Notes under the pieces: model-generated | The model's database searches: none | The model's input: the letters and a program-made list of their open reading frames with translations, nothing else | Told to the model about the DNA's origin: nothing | Shown: positions 1 to 5,132 of the stretch, piece by piece | How the letters are laid out: each line of letters begins with the position of its first letter | How positions within the stretch are numbered: the first letter of the stretch is position 1 | Translations under genes and position numbers: made by a program | Assembly: GCA_017444545.1 (NCBI GenBank) | Contig: JAFSWJ010000005.1 | Span: forward strand, 1-5,132 | From: Lachnospiraceae bacterium | Lineage (GTDB): Bacteria; Bacillota; Clostridia; Lachnospirales; Lachnospiraceae | Length of the DNA stretch: 5,132 nucleotides | Direction: 5' to 3'

Positions 1-260
1 AAAAGGATTACATCCTTGCCAAATACATACAGCTTTTCATGTTCAAAACCTTTATGCTCATTCTGCAGGATCTCCGAAAAATCCATTGCAGTAAGGCTCA
101 ATATTATATCTTTGGCTTTTGCCTCGTCGATAACATAATCCAGAAACAGATTGATGTTATCCTGACGTCTGGCATTCCTGTCAAGCCTATAATTGTCCTT
201 TTCAACAGCATCCTTCACCTCGGAAAGGTACTGCTCTATGTCTTTCTGATCTATGTTCAA
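1..260 (-). CDS. MqsR-like toxin of a type II toxin-antitoxin system (3' end outside window)
   Basis: Eighty-six codons are visible from a TTG start, and the gene continues past the left edge. The protein begins MNIDQKDIEQYLSEVK (TTG read as Met). It then has YRLDRNARRQDN (about residues 24-35), IILSLTAMDFSEI (about 53-65) and EKLYVFGKDV (about 75-84). This order of an N-terminal helix, a basic R-D-R-N-x-R segment, a 'sLtxxDfs' segment and a 'yvFGKxV' strand resembles the small MqsR-family proteins of Clostridia as I remember them. MqsR toxins are RNases that cleave mRNA, normally neutralised by a zinc-finger antitoxin encoded next door, here expected beyond the edge. I chose the TTG because AAGGA lies 7 nt upstream and a promoter lies about 50 nt upstream. 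Upstream ATGs in the same frame (around codons 126-129 of the long frame) fall at the promoter -10 or the expected transcript start. The family call is moderate; activity is inferred. Confidence 0.6.
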   Translation of the reverse strand, partial: MNIDQKDIEQYLSEVKDAVEKDNYRLDRNARRQDNINLFLDYVIDEAKAKDIILSLTAMDFSEILQNEHKGFEHEKLYVFGKDVIL

Positions 261-267
261 TACTTCA

Positions 268-272
268 TCCTT
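268..272 (-). promoter_or_regulatory. Ribosome binding site that decides the toxin TTG start
   Basis: On the minus strand AAGGA is followed by 7 nt and then TTG at 260-258. This is good Shine-Dalgarno spacing for a Firmicute. The ATG inside this motif (AAGGATG) opens a frame that stops after two more codons, so TTG is the better start. Confidence 0.6.
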
Positions 273-312
273 CGAAGAGTATATGATGTATTTTTCTATT
301 TTTTCCATCATC

Positions 313-341
313 AGCATAACTCTATGATTGCTTTTTGTCAA
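313..341 (-). promoter_or_regulatory. Sigma-A type promoter for the toxin gene
   Basis: The minus strand shows TTGACA (341-336), a 17-nt spacer and TATGCT (318-313). This is a perfect -35 box, an optimal spacer and a -10 box matching TATAAT at four of six positions. Transcription would start near 305-307, giving a leader of roughly 45 nt before the TTG start. An 8-bp direct repeat, GATGATGG, brackets the promoter (353-346 and 312-305). It could be an operator pair or chance. Confidence 0.65.
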
Positions 342-352
342 TATCCCATCAT

Positions 353-386
353 CAAAAGGCGGCAGGATATTTCCCGTCGCCTTTTG
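353..386 (-). terminator. Terminator-like hairpin between helicase remnant and toxin gene
   Basis: The arms CAAAAGGCG (353-361) and CGCCTTTTG (378-386) pair perfectly over 9 bp. The stem extends inward with a G-T, a C-G, one A-C mismatch and two G-C pairs around a 6-nt loop. The A-run before and T-run after the GC core are present on both strands, so the element may work in both directions. On the minus strand it sits just upstream of the toxin promoter, where it would separate the toxin from upstream transcription. The T-run is only four bases, so efficiency is uncertain. Confidence 0.6.
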
Positions 387-407
387 ACTCCAAATTCTGA
401 TACGCTT

Positions 408-692
408 TAAGGTGTTGTAATCCGTGGTCAGTATCCTTCCCTTCACACCGCGTTTTTCAAGTTCCGAAAAGATCATGAGAAGCGGTTCGATCCCGCTTAG
501 TGTAATAAAAGCGACGCTGAATACGAACGAGTCGCAGGATTTCAGCTCATTTTCTATCGAAGTCAGAACCTTTATATTATTTTTTCTGTTATTTGAAATA
601 AATGCCGGCCTGTATACCGGATTTGACTGATATGCCAGATCCGTAAATGCCGTCGCGGCCCCTGATATTATCTGCCTTGCTAATTCTTCCAT
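408..692 (-). pseudogene. 5' remnant of a DUF3427-type helicase (phospholipase-D-like N-terminal domain)
   Basis: From ATG 692-690 the frame reads MEELARQIISGAATAFTD, then SNPVYRPAFISN (about 23-34), a segment beginning KVLTSIENEL (41-50), FVFSVAFITLSGIEPLL (56-72) and KRGVKGRILTTDY (80-92). This is the typical start of large DEAD/DEAH-box proteins whose N-terminus is a PLD-nuclease-like domain, often found in defence islands. Family members normally continue with an F-x-x-P-x-A-L segment and an H-x-K active-site motif, then roughly 900 residues of helicase and DUF3427. Here resemblance stops at about residue 95, right after TTDYNTL. The frame stays open but enters a terminator-like hairpin and the toxin promoter. 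No helicase motif is visible in the window. An in-frame TGA four codons upstream (TGA-AAA-AGG-ATG) fixes ATG 692 as the first start. GGAG lies about 11 nt upstream. It is probably non-functional. Confidence 0.65.
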
Positions 693-735
693 CCTTTTTC
701 AGACTCCGTGTGAACCCTTCGCAATGACGGGTTTT

Positions 736-1770
736 TCATTTATTATCTATCTTTGCCTTTGCTTCCTCGAGTGCCTCTATCACCCTGTCGCACCAGGCAT
801 CAAATTCAGGATCCTCCTTCTGGCATTCATCGGGATGTGAAAGGATATAATCAAGTGCGATCCTCACGCCCTGATCAAACCTCACCGTGGTCTTCATATC
901 AGGAACGGCCCGCTTCAGCTTGCTGTTGTCAAAGACCACGGAAACAGCCTTGTCCCCGATAAGGCTTCCCTCATAATCAAAACCATATCCGTCTCCCGCC
1001 GCAGAAAGAAACTCGGAGGATACATGACATGCATTTAACTTTACGCCCAGCGCACCTGCTATGGTGGCATAGATCTGATCCCAGGTCAGGGTCTCATCAC
1101 CCGTGATGTGAAAGGCTTCGCCGATGGCGTGCCTGTTCCCCATAAGTCCCGTAAAACCTATGGCAAAATCGGTATTAAAGGTGACGGTCCAAAGCGAGCT
1201 TCCGTCACCCTGGATGATGACTTTCTTTCCCTCCTGCATCCTTTTGATGACCTGCCAGAAACCGTTCTTTCCATGTACTCCCAAGGGGATGTTCCTCTCG
1301 TCATAGGTGTGGCTTGGTCTGACGATGGTCACGGGGAAGCCCTCCTCCCTGTATTTTTTCATAAGGAATTCCTCGCACTCGATCTTGTCCCGTGAATACT
1401 GCCAGTGCGGATTTGCAAGGGTCGTTCCTTCCGTGATCACATATCCCGCTGCGGGTTTATTATAGGCTGATGCCGAACTGATATAGATATACTGCCCCGT
1501 CTTTCCCGCAAAAAGCCTGTAGTCCCTTTCCACGCTGTCAACGGTAAATCCGATGAATTCACATACGCAGTCAAAGGTCATGTCCTTTATCTTTTCGGCA
1601 ACCGCCGCCTCATCATTGATGTCAGCGATGATGGTGTGCACGCCCTGCGGCAGCACGCTCTTTCTGTTTCCGCGGTTTAATACCCACACTTCCCAGTGCA
1701 GCTCGTCAGCAAGTCTTTTCACTACAGCGGTACTGATAGTACCGGTTCCACCGATAAACAATGCTCTCAT
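736..1770 (-). CDS. NAD(P)-dependent epimerase/dehydratase-like protein (atypical SDR)
   Basis: This 344-residue cytosolic Rossmann-fold protein of the extended/atypical short-chain dehydrogenase group is complete. The nucleotide-binding glycine motif is GGTGTIS at residues 7-13, after the first beta strand (MRALFI). LNRGNRK (31-37) is the usual second-strand motif that contacts the cofactor ribose or phosphate. The catalytic set is present: serines in ISSASAY (97-103) and Y125-x3-K129 in YSRDK. IVRPSHTYD (149-157) is the family's RP-x-x-x-Y/F region, and FNTDFAIGF (198-206) and AFHITGDETLTW (219-230) match the C-terminal substrate lobe of sugar-nucleotide epimerases and related CSP41/isoflavone-reductase-like proteins. 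The substrate cannot be read from sequence. The start is well supported: AAGGAGGT (1784-1777) lies 6 nt before ATG. No close promoter is evident, because the upstream gap is filled by repeats. The gene is not overlapped with the ECF operon and may be functionally unrelated to it. Confidence 0.88.
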   Translation of the reverse strand: MRALFIGGTGTISTAVVKRLADELHWEVWVLNRGNRKSVLPQGVHTIIADINDEAAVAEKIKDMTFDCVCEFIGFTVDSVERDYRLFAGKTGQYIYISSASAYNKPAAGYVITEGTTLANPHWQYSRDKIECEEFLMKKYREEGFPVTIVRPSHTYDERNIPLGVHGKNGFWQVIKRMQEGKKVIIQGDGSSLWTVTFNTDFAIGFTGLMGNRHAIGEAFHITGDETLTWDQIYATIAGALGVKLNACHVSSEFLSAAGDGYGFDYEGSLIGDKAVSVVFDNSKLKRAVPDMKTTVRFDQGVRIALDYILSHPDECQKEDPEFDAWCDRVIEALEEAKAKIDNK

Positions 1771-1795
1771 ATCATTACCTCCTTTTTTGTTTCAG

Positions 1796-1837
1796 GGGGA
1801 CGGTTCTCTGTTTCACGGGGACGGTTCTCTGTTTCAC
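1796..1837 (+). repeat. Perfect 21-bp tandem duplication
   Basis: Two identical 21-bp units occupy 1796-1816 and 1817-1837. Each starts GGGGACGGTTCTCT and ends GTTTCAC. A partial unit end, GTTTCA, precedes them at 1789-1794. The exact identity points to recent duplication or ongoing slippage. Confidence 0.9.
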
Positions 1838-1875
1838 TCAGGCCCCCAAAACCCGTGAAACGCCCATGAATACCG

Positions 1876-1902
1876 GTGTTACAGAGAACCGTCCCCTGTT
1901 AC
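1876..1902 (-). repeat. Inverted copy of the 21-bp unit
   Basis: ACAGAGAACCGTCCCC (1881-1896) is the exact reverse complement of 1796-1811 and of 1817-1832. Either tandem unit can therefore form a 16-bp stem with it. The flanks differ slightly (GTTAC and GTGTTAC instead of GTTTCAC), making this a diverged family member. Confidence 0.85.
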
Positions 1903-1910
1903 GCCTTTGT

Positions 1911-1937
1911 GTGACAGGGGGACTGTCCCCCTGTCAC
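1911..1937 (+). terminator. 27-bp palindrome, possible terminator on the plus strand
   Basis: GTGACAGGGGGAC and GTCCCCCTGTCAC are perfect 13-bp inverted arms around one central base, which fold as an 11-bp stem with a 5-nt loop. On the plus strand the stem is followed by A and six Ts, the shape of an intrinsic terminator. On the minus strand it begins 5 nt after the ecfT stop codon but has no following T-run, so it would act there only as a 3'-end stabilising or REP-like structure. It belongs to the surrounding repeat family. Confidence 0.6.
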
Positions 1938-1942
1938 ATTTT

Positions 1943-2767
1943 TTAAAACGGATTGTAAAATCTGCCGCCGTTGATGCGGTTCAGCATGATTGCAATGACA
2001 AGCAGCAGGAACGAAACTGCCATTGAAGAGTAGTCCGCAGGCCTGAACTTCCTTGCCATATACCAGGTTCTTTTTTTCTGCTTTCCAAAGCCTCTCAGCT
2101 CCATGGCGTTGGCTATGGTCTCGATCCTTCCCATGCTCGAAAGGATGAGGGGGATCAGTATGTTTGATGCCGCCTTCAGGCGCTTGAAAAGCGAAGCCTT
2201 TTTGCTCATCTCCACTCCTCTGGCCTGGCTTGCCTTGCTGATCTCATCATACTGCTGCTGCACATCAGGGATGTAGCGCAGCGCCAGGGATACGGAATAC
2301 GAGATCCTGTAGCTCACACCTATCCTGTTTAATGAAGCCGCAAATTCGCTGGGGTCGGTGGTGCACACAAACAGAAGTATGACCGGGATCGTGGCACTGT
2401 ATTTTAATACATAATTTAACTGGTAAAAAAGCTGCTCGGCCGTAGGCGCATATCTGCCATGCCACGAGGTCAGGTAGGTGCAGGATCCGTAGATGCCGGT
2501 TCCGTGAAGAGGCAAAAAAACATAGATCAGAATGTTATTGAGGATCAGGAAGACGATGGTAAATCCCAGCATGAAGGACACATCCTTCAACCGGATCTTT
2601 CCAACAAAAAACAGTGCTATGCCTGCCAAAGACAGCAGCACAAGAAACCTCGTATCGTAGGTTACCATGGCCGCAAAACTCCAAAGCAGCATGCACACAA
2701 GTTTTGTCGCGCCTGTCAGGCGGTGTATGGGTGATGGACGTTCAATATAATTAAAGAGATTTGTCAT
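1943..2767 (-). CDS. ecfT: ECF transporter transmembrane T component (EcfT)
   Basis: This 274-residue membrane protein couples the ATPases to the substrate-binding S component in an energy-coupling factor importer. Hydrophobic segments lie at about residues 22-36, 41-56, 65-86, 115-135, 200-212 and 246-262. The cytoplasmic coupling-helix motifs are visible: ARG at 182-184 (SQARGVEM) and the second, degenerate ELRGFG at 223-228, whose arginines dock into the ATPase grooves in known EcfT proteins. DPSEFAASLNRIG (138-150) and ALRYIPDV (162-169) are also typical of the family. Length is close to usual. The ATG overlaps the stop of the preceding ATPase gene (ATGA), with GGGAG about 8 nt upstream, so translation is probably coupled. 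The premature stop in the ATPase may therefore lower EcfT production, unless ribosomes restart downstream of it. A palindrome follows the stop codon directly. Confidence 0.9.
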   Translation of the reverse strand: MTNLFNYIERPSPIHRLTGATKLVCMLLWSFAAMVTYDTRFLVLLSLAGIALFFVGKIRLKDVSFMLGFTIVFLILNNILIYVFLPLHGTGIYGSCTYLTSWHGRYAPTAEQLFYQLNYVLKYSATIPVILLFVCTTDPSEFAASLNRIGVSYRISYSVSLALRYIPDVQQQYDEISKASQARGVEMSKKASLFKRLKAASNILIPLILSSMGRIETIANAMELRGFGKQKKRTWYMARKFRPADYSSMAVSFLLLVIAIMLNRINGGRFYNPF

Positions 2768-4482
2768 CTCCTGTACTCCCTTTCACAGGCTATGAACCGT
2801 TTCACAAAAGCAGTACCGTCATCTATGCCGCACCTTTTTGCAAGCAGATACAGACTGGTTTCCCGAAGGCTTGCCGTTTTTATTATACCGGCATCCGTGA
2901 TGATCCGGGCCGGTTCGTCATCGGCAATGATATGTCCGTCCGAAAAAACTATGGCCCTGTCCGCATACTCGATCATCAGGTGCATGTCGTGGGTGATCAT
3001 AACGATGGTAATGCCCTGATTGCGAAGGCTTTTTAAAAATTCCATGATGTCGGTATAATGCCTGTAATCCTGCCCGGCGGTGGGTTCGTCAAGGATCAGC
3101 ATTTTGGGACGCATGACCAGGATAGAGGCTATGGTGACGCGTTTTTTCTGCCCGTAGCTTAGGGCGCTTACCGGCCAGTTTCTCATCCTGAAGAGTCCTC
3201 AGACCTTCAGCACATCATCCACCCTGCTTTTGATCTCATCTTCGGAAACAGCCCGGTTTCTCAGCCCGAAGGCCACCTCGTCGTAGATCATGGTCTGGGA
3301 GATCATGTGATTCGGATCCTGCATCACATATCCGATATGCTCCGCCCTCTCCTTCATGCTGAGGTCCTTCAGATCGATGCCGTCAAAATACATCTCCCCG
3401 CTCTGACCCGTCTCAAAGCCGCAGATCACCTTTGAAAAAGTGGATTTGCCTGCGCCGTTCGTCCCGACGATGGCCGTCATGCTGCCCTCATATATGACCG
3501 TGGATATGCGGTCAAGTGCCCTCCGGTTCCTTTTTTCATAAGAAAAACAAAGGTCTTTCACCTCAAGCAGAGGATGCTTTTCACCTGATGAATCTTTTTC
3601 CCCCGAAGCCTCAAACCAATGTCTGACCATCTCCCTGTCCCTTTCGTCAAGGCAGGAAAAAGCGGGGTCTGAAGGCTTCTTTTCAGGCGTCATAATGACA
3701 CCCGCATATTTGAGTGCCTGGACATAGAGCGGCTCCCTGATCCCTGCTTTTGAAAGCAGGTCCAGGCTCAGCAGCGTGTCGGCATCACTGTCCGATATGA
3801 TCCGTCCTTCACTTACCAGTACCACCCTGTCAACATGCCGCCAGAGCACATCCTCCAGACGGTGTTCCACTATAATAACTGCGGCGCCCGTTTCCTTTTG
3901 CAGTTCGTCTATGAGCTCGATGGCTTCCCTGCCCGTTGCGGGATCAAGATTTGCTAAAGGCTCATCAAAAAGCAGGACATCCACATCATCCACCATGACG
4001 CCGGCCACGGAGACTCTCTGCTTTTGTCCGCCTGACAACTCACCGGGTGCATGATGAAGATGATCCTGCACATTCACCGTCTTGGCGATGCGCAGGACCC
4101 TCTTTTTCATCTCATCCTGGATCACGCAGGCGTTTTCCAGTGCGAAAGCTATATCCTCCGCCACAGTCATTCCCACAAACTGCGCATCCGTATCCTGCAA
4201 AACGGTACCCACCGTTTTTGATATGGAAAAAAGATCCAGTTCCCTGCTCTCTTTTCCTGCGATCTTTAACGAACCTGTCATCTCTCCCCTGTATGAAAAG
4301 GGGATCAGTCCGTTGATGCAGTGGACCAGAGTGCTCTTTCCGCAGCCTGAGGGGCCCGCGATCAGTATCTTTTCTCCCCTTCTGACGCAGAGATCGATAT
4401 CAAAGAGCGTGGGCTCCTGCTGGGCGTTGTATTTGAAGCCGAAATTTCTGAATTCTACCAGAACGTCTTTATTATCCGTCAA
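2764..4482 (-). pseudogene. Tandem-domain ECF transporter ATPase (YkoD/EcfA-EcfA' type) with in-frame stop
   Basis: The full frame is 572 codons with two ABC nucleotide-binding domains, the energy source of the ECF importer. Domain 1: Walker A GPSGCGKST (43-51), Q-loop Q96, signature LSGGQ (149-153), Walker B VLLFDEP (169-175), H-loop His207. Domain 2: Walker A GTNGAGKST (340-348), Q-loop Q388, signature LSYGQ (441-445), Walker B MLILDEP (461-467), H-loop His498. Codon 428 is TGA, where relatives as I recall have Cys in an LKVCGL context. The frame continues unchanged after it (GLFRMRNWPVSALSYGQ), so this is a substitution, not an indel. A terminated product has 427 residues and lacks the second signature, Walker B and H-loop; ATG 3186 could restart a 140-residue C-terminal piece. 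I chose TTG 4482 as start: it overlaps the S-component stop as TTGA and follows AAGGAAGAGGA. An ATG at 4536 would overlap the S gene by 58 nt. Confidence 0.85.
3184..3201 (-). other. Premature TGA and possible translation restart in the ATPase gene
   Basis: The minus strand reads AAG-GTC-TGA-GGA-CTC-TTC-AGG-ATG. The TGA (3201-3199) overlaps GAGGA (3200-3196), a usable Shine-Dalgarno sequence 9 nt before an in-frame ATG (3186-3184). Terminating ribosomes could restart here and make the 140-residue C-terminal half of domain 2 (2764-3186), keeping coupling to ecfT. TGA is the normal stop of the SDR, S-component and ATPase genes here, so an alternative code is unlikely. Confidence 0.8.
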
Positions 4483-5030
4483 TCCTCTTCCTTCAGGCTT
4501 CCTTTCTTCGGAATGGCCTTTGCATAAGCAAGGCACAGGAGTGTTCCGATGATACCTGTGGTAATGCTGTTTGAAATGGCGCTGACAAGACCCTGTATGA
4601 AGACCTTGTTCACAGGCTCGGAATAGATGAGTATGTCAAGCACGGGTGCCACTACCACCCATGAAATAAGGTGTGCGGCAAACTGCTCCAGATTAAAGAA
4701 TGCTATGTCTTTTCCGGAAAACTCGCCTTCATCCACATGGAGCTTGCTGGAGATGATGCCCATGCAAAGTCCGAATACACCGGATGCGATGACCCAGCTC
4801 CACCATACGCCCCAGCCGTAGCTGAAGTCTATGAAGAAGTGTCCGATGAAGCCTGCAAGTACTCCGGCTATGGGGCCGAATACCGCGGCAATGAATGCCA
4901 GAAGTCCGTACTGTGTTGTGATGTTCGTGTTGGGCACGGGAGAAGGGATCGCAACAAAGCGTCCGAGAACAAAGAAAAGAGCCGCGCCGATGCCTATGGC
5001 AACGATTGTTTTTACCGAGAGTTTTTTCAT
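4479..5030 (-). CDS. ECF transporter substrate-binding S component (UPF0397 / ECF-ribofla_trS-like)
   Basis: This 183-residue integral membrane protein probably captures a vitamin or similar micronutrient and hands it to the EcfT/ATPase module encoded directly downstream. MKKLSVKTIVAIGIGAALFF opens the first membrane helix. The conserved loop PVPNTNITTQY (31-41) follows, then GPIAGVLAGFIGHFFID (52-68) and SWVIASGVFGLCMGII (78-93). Further helices lie at about 115-135 and 144-170. This motif order matches the UPF0397 group of S components, whose members usually sit beside a tandem ATPase and EcfT, as here. The substrate is not assignable from sequence, and no riboswitch fits in the short leader to hint at one. 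The start is ATG 5030 because GGAGGT (5041-5036) lies 5 nt upstream; an ATG nine codons earlier lacks this site. Its TGA overlaps the TTG start of the ATPase gene. Confidence 0.85.
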   Translation of the reverse strand: MKKLSVKTIVAIGIGAALFFVLGRFVAIPSPVPNTNITTQYGLLAFIAAVFGPIAGVLAGFIGHFFIDFSYGWGVWWSWVIASGVFGLCMGIISSKLHVDEGEFSGKDIAFFNLEQFAAHLISWVVVAPVLDILIYSEPVNKVFIQGLVSAISNSITTGIIGTLLCLAYAKAIPKKGSLKEED

Positions 5031-5070
5031 GATTAACCTCCGATCTGAACAGAACATTTATAACACGTTC

Positions 5071-5100
5071 ACTATACCATTTCAGCCGGTTTCAGGTCAA
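5071..5100 (-). promoter_or_regulatory. Promoter of the ECF transporter operon
   Basis: The minus strand reads TTGACC (5100-5095), an 18-nt spacer and TATAGT (5076-5071), with TGG directly before the -10 box as in extended -10 promoters. Transcription would start near 5064, leaving a leader of about 34 nt before ATG 5030, too short for a known riboswitch. TGAAC (5046-5050) and GTTCA (5067-5071) form a weak 5-bp inverted repeat across the likely start site that could be an operator, though it may be chance. Confidence 0.65.
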
Positions 5101-5104
5101 TCAG

Positions 5105-5130
5105 GGTGACAGGGTGTTGTGTCAGGGGGG
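5105..5130 (+). repeat. Diverged REP-like unit at the right edge
   Basis: GGTGACAGGG, then TGTTG, then TGTCAGGGGGG resembles the GTGACAGGGGGAC unit at 1911-1937. TGACA (5107-5111) and TGTCA (5120-5124) can pair. It lies just upstream of the ECF operon promoter, so copies of the repeat family flank the transporter operon on both sides. The window edge may cut off further units. Confidence 0.5.
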
Positions 5131-5132
5131 CA

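Larger units (their letters stand above)
1789..1937. repeat. Cluster of REP-like intergenic repeats
   Basis: Almost the whole gap between the ecfT and SDR genes is made of related GC-rich words (GGGGACGGTTCTCTGT, GTTTCAC, GTGACAGGGGGAC) in both orientations. The cluster holds two head-to-tail copies (1796-1837), a short inverted piece CCCGTGAAAC (1852-1861), an inverted copy (1876-1902) and a self-complementary unit (1911-1937). Similar words recur between genes in many Clostridia as far as I recall, and are compared with REP elements moved by TnpA-REP (RAYT) transposases. No such transposase is present in this window. Confidence 0.75.

Noticed and set aside
39..630. Plus-strand open frames across the left region (39-410 and 424-630)
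   Set aside because: They lie opposite the minus-strand coding frame, lack good ribosome binding sites and show no recognisable protein motif.
713..733. Hairpin AACCC/GGGTT between the SDR gene and the helicase remnant as a terminator
   Set aside because: The stem is only 5 bp with an 11-nt loop, and its T-run lies on the plus strand, where no gene precedes it. It does not support a terminator for the minus-strand SDR gene.
1789..1937. A CRISPR array in the repeat cluster
   Set aside because: The tandem units abut with no spacers, other copies are inverted, and no cas gene is present.
3150..3201. The in-frame TGA as a selenocysteine codon (Cys expected in homologs)
   Set aside because: Only a weak 4-bp hairpin (GCCC/GGGC) is visible downstream, not a convincing bacterial SECIS, and ABC ATPases are not a known selenoprotein family. 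A nonsense mutation or sequence error is simpler.
4483..4536. ATG 4536 as start of the ATPase gene
   Set aside because: It would add 18 residues unlike the ABC domain and overlap the S gene by 58 nt. The TTG at 4482 has a good Shine-Dalgarno sequence and a 4-nt coupled overlap.

Overview
All supported genes in this window lie on the minus strand, so the biology reads from right to left. The strong AGGAGG-type ribosome binding sites, the ECF (energy-coupling factor) transporter with a tandem ATPase, the intergenic repeat family and the protein similarities all suggest a Firmicute of class Clostridia, most likely a Lachnospiraceae-type gut or rumen bacterium. This assignment comes from remembered family resemblance, not from a search.

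Right part (about 5132 to 1943): an ECF-type vitamin/micronutrient importer operon. A sigma-A-like promoter (5071-5100) precedes an S component (substrate-binding membrane protein, 4479-5030). Next come a double-domain ATPase (2764-4482) and the T component EcfT (1943-2767). Adjacent genes overlap by 4 nt (TTGA, then ATGA), which implies translational coupling. The ATPase reading frame is interrupted by one in-frame TGA at 3199-3201, inside its second nucleotide-binding domain. The frame on both sides is otherwise intact, so the transporter is either recently inactivated, made as two ATPase pieces, or affected by a sequence error.

Middle (1942 to 1771): a 170-base gap filled with short GC-rich repeats. 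It holds a perfect 21-bp tandem duplication, an inverted copy and a 27-bp near-perfect palindrome. A diverged relative lies at the right edge (5105-5130). They look like REP-type elements. Left of them, 736-1770 encodes a complete NAD(P)-dependent sugar epimerase/dehydratase-like protein (atypical SDR).

Left part (692 to 1): one uninterrupted reading frame of at least 230 codons runs off the left edge, but it appears to be a composite. Its first ~95 codons match the N-terminal phospholipase-D-like domain of DUF3427-type helicases and then stop matching. A terminator-like hairpin (353-386), a near-consensus promoter (313-341) and a ribosome binding site then lead to a TTG-started MqsR-like toxin gene cut by the window edge. 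This reads as a truncated defence-type helicase next to an independently expressed toxin-antitoxin locus.
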